DNA of 64,000 bases from Conus ventricosus (taxonomy: Eukaryota > Mollusca > Gastropoda > Neogastropoda > Conidae), in contig CM031614.1 in NCBI GenBank assembly GCA_018398815.1, positions 46,390,873 to 46,454,872 of the forward strand, read 5' to 3'. A program made the position numbers and the translations under genes. The notes below the pieces were generated by a model. The model did no database searches, was not told the DNA's origin, and saw only the letters and a list, made by a program, of their open reading frames with translations. Below, one piece after another: positions 57,075-64,000 of this stretch (position 1 is the first letter of the stretch; every line of letters starts with the position of its first letter).

Positions 57075-57530
57075 TTGATTGATTGATTGATAGATAGATA
57101 GATATCATCACAGTTATTAACTGTGCCACCTTTGGATAGTTTCTTCAGGTTGCTGTTCTGGATTGTCGGATGCAGAAAAAATTCACCAACTTTTCTTGAT
57201 TACTGTTCATTCATTTTGGCCCTAGCATCTATTTTGTCAGTTTACATGTGTAATTAGTCTAGAATCCTGTCATAGCAAAATAAGCAGGAACAATAATGTA
57301 GTTGTAGCTTCCATGTTTCTGTTTTAAAGCAGTTAATTTTGTCTATCATATTTTGTGATTGTGAATATCTTATACCCATACCAGTAAACATTTTATCTTT
57401 TTTTTTTTTTTACAACAGGAATTCTTGTCAAGTTCAGGGTAGAAGCATGTGCGGATAGTCAAAATTTCTAGATTTTGATGCTTGTTTTTCAGTCTATAAA
57501 TCAACATGTTTCAGTTTGAGTGCCATCTGT

Positions 57531-57562
<32 letters not shown>

Positions 57563-60109
57563 TTGATCGCATTCTAAATTGACATTCTAATGTCATAAGT
57601 GTTCCTGAAATGTGAGATTTAAAGGGTAATATCATTCCTGCACAAAAACCAAGGCATTTGGTAGTCATCTTTGTGTAGAAATGCCATTGCAGTAAACTAC
57701 ACTCCTGCTGGCAGTTCTGAAGATCAGCAAAGGTCAGACTGAGAGCAGATTTTTGTGTTAATGTTTAGTCACTGAAAGTGGGATCAGAGCAATTGTTTGT
57801 GTACATCAGAGGGGTATAGAGGAATTTCTACAAGCCTGATTTCATCACATGTCAGAATTCATCCCCCAGCAAATCAGCATTTATTTGAACCAGATGATTT
57901 CTACGAGAGAAAAAGGGGGCTAATGTAAAAATGTTTAATTCTAGTCGGGTAAAACAACAAAGGGAGAAGGGAGGGGGAGAATCATTTTATTTTTAAGTTA
58001 CATTTGTTGTTGCTTGTTTGTTTTACCTCTAGTCTACAATATTAACAGTTACGGTGTTATCTTCTCTCCTCTCCCATGGTTGTTGAAACATTTTTGAAGT
58101 ATCCTAAAAGGTTGAATATCCATACTCCCCCCCCCCCCCCAACCACTTGCATCCATTTAGCTTTATGATGAAAGGCCTTTTCGTAATCTGGAGAGCATGA
58201 TTAGGCTTGCCGTCAAATCTGTGTTTTGTTTTCATGACGAAAAAGGTATATAACAGTCAAGCATACTGAACTGTTGTGATTTATGAAAAACAACTTGGCT
58301 GATCTATTTCCTTACTGGTTTTGCCAAGCAGAATATGCGCAGTTGGACTTTCCCTTACTAAAAGACATGAAACAGCCAAGAACTGGAAATACAAATGATG
58401 GTCTGTTTGATCAGGGCACTGGCTGTAGTATTGTTTGTTTCTTTACTTATGAGAGCAGCCGACAGGCACCTGTTTTTATTATTTTTTTGTTTGTTTGTTT
58501 CAGTATTTTCTTCTCTAAAACCATTTTAGCCCCTCAGATATGACCAAATCAGTGAAACTTACCCAACAAGCTGGATTTAGCGCTGTAGTGATGATTTGGC
58601 TCTGTGTGCTGGCGTGTCCATGTTCACACGTTTTTCAGATCATGCATGCAAATGTTGACCACAGCATTATAGTGTGGATTGAAATCATTATCTGAATCAT
58701 CTGACTGGTTCCTTTAACAGATGCTGGCTAGTGATGACTAGGGGTTAGTCATGTGGATCAAAACCTTCGTAGAAAATAATACCTAAAAGAATCTCGAACT
58801 GAAAAGAAGCAATAAAGTAGTCTGCGACAGATTTTTTTTGTTTTCTTTTTATCTCCTTTCCATTGTATATTTGCTTTTGATAATAGAAGCCCTGATGTCT
58901 GATGTGATGTAGCATGAAAATGTGTTCAGTGGCACTTGAACGAGGGTGCAAAAGCCGACAGGTCGAGTCTTCAACCGGCAGGGAGCCTGGTGTAGTTGTT
59001 TGTGCCATTGAAATTTTTGCACAGTAGTTGTTAGCTTGTGGTCACTGTTACACTGTGGTATCTGTCTTGATGAGTGTGCTGGTTGTTCTTGTATTGAATG
59101 TGCTCGCTTGCACACACGTACACACGTTCATCTGCACAGAAGGAGAGTGACAGAAACACAAACTTGCACAACATACGCACCATAGACACATGTATTACTC
59201 CACACTTCATATGGCACTGGCTTCTCTGCAGGCAAGAAAGATATGTCTGATTCATTTTGTACTGTAGAGGTAGAAAAGCTGGGTTCTTTTCTTTTCGTGA
59301 GTACCAAAACATAGAAAGCCAAGATGGAATCAATCAAAGCGTTTCTTCAATGATTTGATCAGTGTTCTGTTGTGTTTGACCTTGCTTTGAGAGCCTACGT
59401 TTTGATCCTGTGTTTTGACTGTATTTGGGTTTGTTCTTTTTGTTTCTCTGTGGCCTACAGGCGCGGTGATGTCCATGCAGGTAAACCGGTGATTCTGTGC
59501 TGACCGCTAACTCTTGTGTATGACACTCACTGGGTGTGATTCATGTGCATGTGTTTGTGTCGGTGATGGGGGTAGCTTGACTGCTTGTGTGCCTGAACTC
59601 CCACACTCCCTGTTGAACTCACTCTGTACTGCCAGTTAACTCCCTTTGCTCACTGCAAGTAACCCAAATGTAAGAAGACTTTTTTTTTTCTCATAAATTA
59701 CAAGTAGGAAATTTTTCAAACCTCAACAGGAATGTATTAAAGAGATGAAGATAACTTTTTGAGAAATTGATCTGTATTGTAATTAGTTAGCTGCTGACAA
59801 AGAGTAACACTTATTTCAAAACCATACTTTAGAATTGGTTGAAAACAGTCAAAAGTTAGTTTTTAGAGAAATAATTCTCCGTTAGATGGGTCAAAATTGG
59901 CTGTCAAATGTACACCGAGTATTGATGTTAGAGTGCCTTCGTGGTTTTTTTTTTAGTGTGGTTGGGTTTTTTTTCAGCTCATGCTTGCTCATCAAGCACA
60001 TGAAGGTGAACTTGCACATGAAGGTGACAGCTTCCAAAATTCATAGAATTCAGGATCCTCTGAAGGGAATTTTTGTCAAAAGCTGTGGTAACTGAAAAAA
60101 GATAAATGC
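56671..60109 (+). other. Probable intron or 3' flank, microsatellites only
   Basis: TA/GA/GATA tract at about 57043-57105, GT repeat at about 57533-57562 and a C run at 58127-58140. At 59461-59480 a 20-nt stretch sits between a strong acceptor (gtggcctacag) and donor (cag/gtaaac); see findings. Otherwise nothing recognised. Confidence 0.5.
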
Positions 60110-60510
60110 CTTCCACTTCCATCCAAAATCATGGACATGAGAGGAAATCAGATCTCAGGTCACCACAAGAGCAGAGTACAAAAGTCACAGTGACAGTGGC
60201 CAAGATGATGCTGCAGAGCTGTTTCGGTATGAGGCTACGTGATAAGGCTATATAGTGTACTGTGTGCATCCTTTGGTATCCCAGAGTCAACCAAGCCAGA
60301 GAGATTCAGAAACCTGCAATGTTGATCAGGAAGTATGAGTAACACTTTGAGAGACACAGCTTCCCTTTCATGCCCATATCTTCTTAACCTCAGTGTAGAA
60401 GCCAGCTAGGGCTGTGAAAAATGTCACACCAAAAATGGAACTGAAGGGACCCAAACCCATAAGGTCCCAGCCCTCAACTAACATTGCTGCTCGGATGCAG
60501 AGAGGGTCAA
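60110..60510 (-). mobile_element. Long tRNA-headed retroelement, diverged copy
   Basis: gtcaccacaagagcagagta, gatgatgctgcagagctgtt tcggtatgaggctacgtgat and ccagagtcaaccaagccaga match 44735-44865 and 45670-45700 in order and orientation. This copy lacks the ~0.75-kb middle (including both direct repeats), showing what the element looks like without them. Confidence 0.72.
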
Positions 60511-63293
60511 CTATGTGTATGCAGTCAAATGTTTGGGGTTGGGGTGGATGGGCTGGAATCATAGATTGATCAGTGTTAAGGCATTTTGTCAGTTTGCAGA
60601 GTTTTTAATGAAAGCCATCATCCAGAGAAGCTCCTTCAGTTCTGACACATTGTTGTAGGATGTACCACTGCTACTCTGGAGGGGGTCAGGAGGGAGAACT
60701 CGGATGAGGCATACTTTGACAATGACCCAACCGATTCCAGCAAATCGTTTGAACAGAATGAGAAGAACATTTTTATGGCAGTGATCTGACTATAGACCTT
60801 AAAGGTTATTGAGATTCCGTTGGTGAAAGGTTTACCTTCCCTTTTTTTTATATTTGAATGAGACATGCTCTTGTTTTAATTCTCATGGTACAATCAAGTC
60901 TTGAATTTGCAACACGTTTCCCCAAGTGTGTTTCAATAAGAGCTGACACACAATGTGTTGCTACAAGTGTGTACCTGAAATTTATTCCAGCGAGGGATGG
61001 AGTTTTGTGTCTTGTTTACCTTCATGGGAGTTATGATCATATTCTGTTACTGTAGGTCTGGGAGACTGTGGGGATGATCATGTTCTCTGAGAACTTGAAT
61101 CATATGTTTCGTTAATATTTCTCTCACCTAACCAGTTATGTTGCAAGCCACCAACTTAGTCAAGGGCTGTTGGATACTGTGACAAGATTGTTAAAGAAAA
61201 TTCTGCTAAAGAGAAGTTCGGCATGTTGTCGAGTACAGGCAATGGTGTTGGCTGGGAACCTACTCTCAACTTCTGTTCTTCTCAGTGAAAAAGAAAGAAG
61301 CAGCAAAAGAATGGTGCTCAGTCATCTTGTTAAAGAAGGAGACTAGAAGCAGTCATCTGAACCCGACAAGAAAAAAGCTTAAAAAGTGAAATATGCTCAG
61401 GACACGTCCAGCAACACACATCCAAGGGGGACTCGCTCCACAGAAAATTGTGGAGGATAATTCTCATCTGACAATGTTTTTGTTTTCTAGTTAGTCATCT
61501 CCAGATTAGTTGACTTCAAGAAGTTTATTTGTTTAATTAAGTAACAGAAAATTCTCCTTCTCTTTGACTGTGAACCTTCATTAAGCAGTTGTCGTGCCCT
61601 CTGAACCTCTTTAGCCCTGACATGAAGGAAAGGTCAAGCATTGTTGATTTCAGTCCTTAGTGGAACTATGTATCCCTGTAGGAAAATCATTGGTAGATAA
61701 CATGCACTTTCAGACTGTTTATGTCTGTGTGGGGGTAGCTTGTCGGTTACTCACACTGGTTTCACAATATAGCCATTACCTATGTGTAAATCAGACTAAC
61801 CCAACATACTTCCAGCACTCCAATTAGTATAGTAATTAGTGTATCCACTTCAGACTACCCTCACCCTTTAGCACTAACTTCACTGTTTACAGTCAGCACT
61901 GCTGTCTCTTCGTTAAGTGTGTGCCTTGAGCACGTTTGTCACAGCGTTGTGTCAGCTGCAAGCCTGCGCGTCATTCCAGTGTGTGTGTGTGTGTGCCGTG
62001 AACATGTCTGCCATGCCGCTGTGTGCGCCGTCTACAACTGTGTCTGCTCAGTGCTAAAAGCTTTTTGGTGTCTCCATGGTGTGCAGCGCAGCTACATCCA
62101 TTGCATTCCAGTAAGCACTTTATTCAGTGTTTTCTGCCTGTGTCGTTTGCACTGCTACCACTATTGTAATGACAACCTTCTGTGCAGGACTTATTTCTAG
62201 ATACCTTGACTTATTTGGTGTGTGTGTGTCTGTGCTCATATATGATTATTAAGCTGATGTATTCCTAGGTCTGGGTATAGATACAGTGACTCATTTGGTA
62301 ACTTCTGTAATGCTTGTAAATCTCTCCTGCTGTGGACCCCGTCTTGGATTGTTTTATATGGACTGGTAAAATACACATTTTTTTTTTTTTTGCTATTAAC
62401 AACACAAGACTTGCATCATTATTGTTGACTTCTTTTTTGTATTTTTGAAAGTTAGGTTAAGTTTGCCATGGTTGCATTTTTAGACTTTTTTGTGAGGCAT
62501 AACTCTTGGTATGTCTTCCATTTGTTTCAAAGCTTATTGTTTGGAGTCTGTGCAGACTCATCTTGCCCATAAATTGCTCTTCTGACTGAGCACTTGTCAT
62601 GATTATTTGACTGTCTCTATTTCTGTCTGTCCATTCATCGATTCTTCAGTATAAGTATCTTGTTAAACATACTCTTTTGATTCATGCTTGATGTGTGTGT
62701 GCAGTGTTTAAATGAGTGTGTGGAAAATTTCTTCGTGTGTGGCCCAGCTCGTATTGATATGTGCCATAACTGTTTCAGTTCCTGACACTTGTCCTTCCTA
62801 TTAGTGTCTCGTTCTTGTTTCCTCCCCCCAACATTTTGGTTTGTGTTCGATTTGATGATGAAAACTCTTTATGTACTCTCCCGATATTGGGTCCTGTTTT
62901 GTTCAGCATTGTCCGAACTGTCCCATTTGCCGTTACATGATTATCCTGGTAGTTTGTTAGACATGTTTGTTTCTCTCCTGCTTATATCCTGGCCACTCCT
63001 GGGTATGTTTCCTGTACTTCCTGGTACATGAAGCTTAGCTGCGTCTGGATATATGTCTCCTTTCCTGACTCATACCTCTCCAACCTACCCCTTTGTGTAT
63101 GCCCTACTTCCTGCTTCATATTTCAGTTGTATGTCAAAATTGTGACTGTTTAGTTGACAAATATTGACCTGGTTTACAAAAGCTCATGTTTATTACTCAG
63201 TTAGTAAATATCTGGTTTTTGTTCCATTCTGTTGTATGTTCATATGCATGTATGCACATGCACAAACCCATACATGTGCATGCATGCTCATGT

Positions 63294-63400
<107 letters not shown>

Positions 63401-63732
63401 CATGCACTCACAGATTCATGAGTTATTTCTACAGAGTGACAAAAATATCAACAAGCTTGTGTAAATTTTCTTTAAAAAGAAAAAAAAAAGCTTGGATAGA
63501 TATATATTTAAAAAAATCTTCAAGTTGAATTCTTTTTCTAGTTGATCTGTTACCAGTACTGTGTTATGGAATTTTTTTCATAATGTGTTTTCATTGCACT
63601 CTTTGTATCGTCTCTTACTAGCAGTAGCACTCTGTTAGACAGATTATACCATTCACTATATTGACCTGATGGTAGATCCTTAATAATAGTTAATACTATA
63701 ATATATTTATCATATCCTTACATTGTCTTTTT

Positions 63733-63733
63733 G

Positions 63734-63764
<31 letters not shown>

Positions 63765-63837
63765 AATTATCGAGTCCTTATCTTGTGCTTAATCTGATCT
63801 CTGTGGTGTGTGGATGAGTGTATGTTTGTGTGCGCAC

Positions 63838-63898
<61 letters not shown>
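63733..63898. repeat. TCA and GT microsatellites
   Basis: TCA trinucleotide repeats (63733-63764) and a GT run (63839-63898). Confidence 0.95.
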
Positions 63899-63899
<1 letters not shown>

Positions 63900-64000
63900 T
63901 TGTCCATGGTAATGATAGATGTTTGCCTTAGGTGATGGCAATATCACAAGCTATGATAACATTTGGGATGTGTGGTTCTAACTTTACCAAATTTCTCATA

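Overview
This is a stretch of invertebrate nuclear DNA. It has long introns with GT-AG borders, dense GT/CA and CT microsatellites, tRNA-headed short retroelements and a Ty3/gypsy-type LTR retrotransposon. The repeat types (a SINE body with a 'gagactataaaccg' block and a tail ending in a 'ggcgctgtataagtg' box plus ATA/ATG repeats) and the microsatellite load suggest a mollusc, probably a gastropod. That placement is inference.

The only host gene I can support is one large plus-strand gene, a liprin-alpha (PPFIA / SYD-2 family) orthologue. Twenty-four exons (23 well supported plus one 45-nt exon) lie between 17539 and 54888, about 3.2 kb of coding sequence. They run in family order: the end of the N-terminal region, the long coiled coil, a Ser/Pro-rich linker with the conserved CESSPP/TPRSLRLER and SSQDSLHK/KKKGLKSSLGR blocks, then SAM1, SAM2 and SAM3. 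The first coding exons lie upstream of the window or in its unreadable left part. The C-terminal tail after SAM3 is not recognisable before the right edge. Liprin-alpha is a presynaptic/cell-cortex scaffold: the coiled coil mediates oligomerisation and active-zone partner binding, and the SAM repeats bind partners such as LAR-type receptor phosphatases.

Layout: 1-620 plain DNA; 622-1400 a ~395-bp tandem repeat with GT microsatellites; about 1270-8155 sequence progressively degraded into homopolymer blocks (an assembly artefact, not biology); 8761-14006 a complete, very young minus-strand gypsy element with 155/156-bp LTRs and a 5-bp target duplication; 16785-17345 a non-LTR retrotransposon remnant; 17539-54888 the liprin-alpha exons. 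The introns are filled with repeats: a 63-bp satellite (22960-24260), minisatellites grown from exon-flanking sequence, two fragments of a hAT-like DNA transposon, and several copies of a long tRNA-headed retroelement. 54889-64000 holds only a full-length SINE, another retroelement copy and microsatellites.

A recurring theme is single-base indels. At least eight liprin exons differ from the conserved frame by exactly one base although their splice sites and phases are intact. The two LTRs of the gypsy element differ from each other by five single-base indels and no substitution. The simplest reading is residual consensus error in a noisy assembly, so neither the gene nor the retroelement should be called broken on this evidence. 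I found no clearly new biological system; the most useful leads are listed in the findings.
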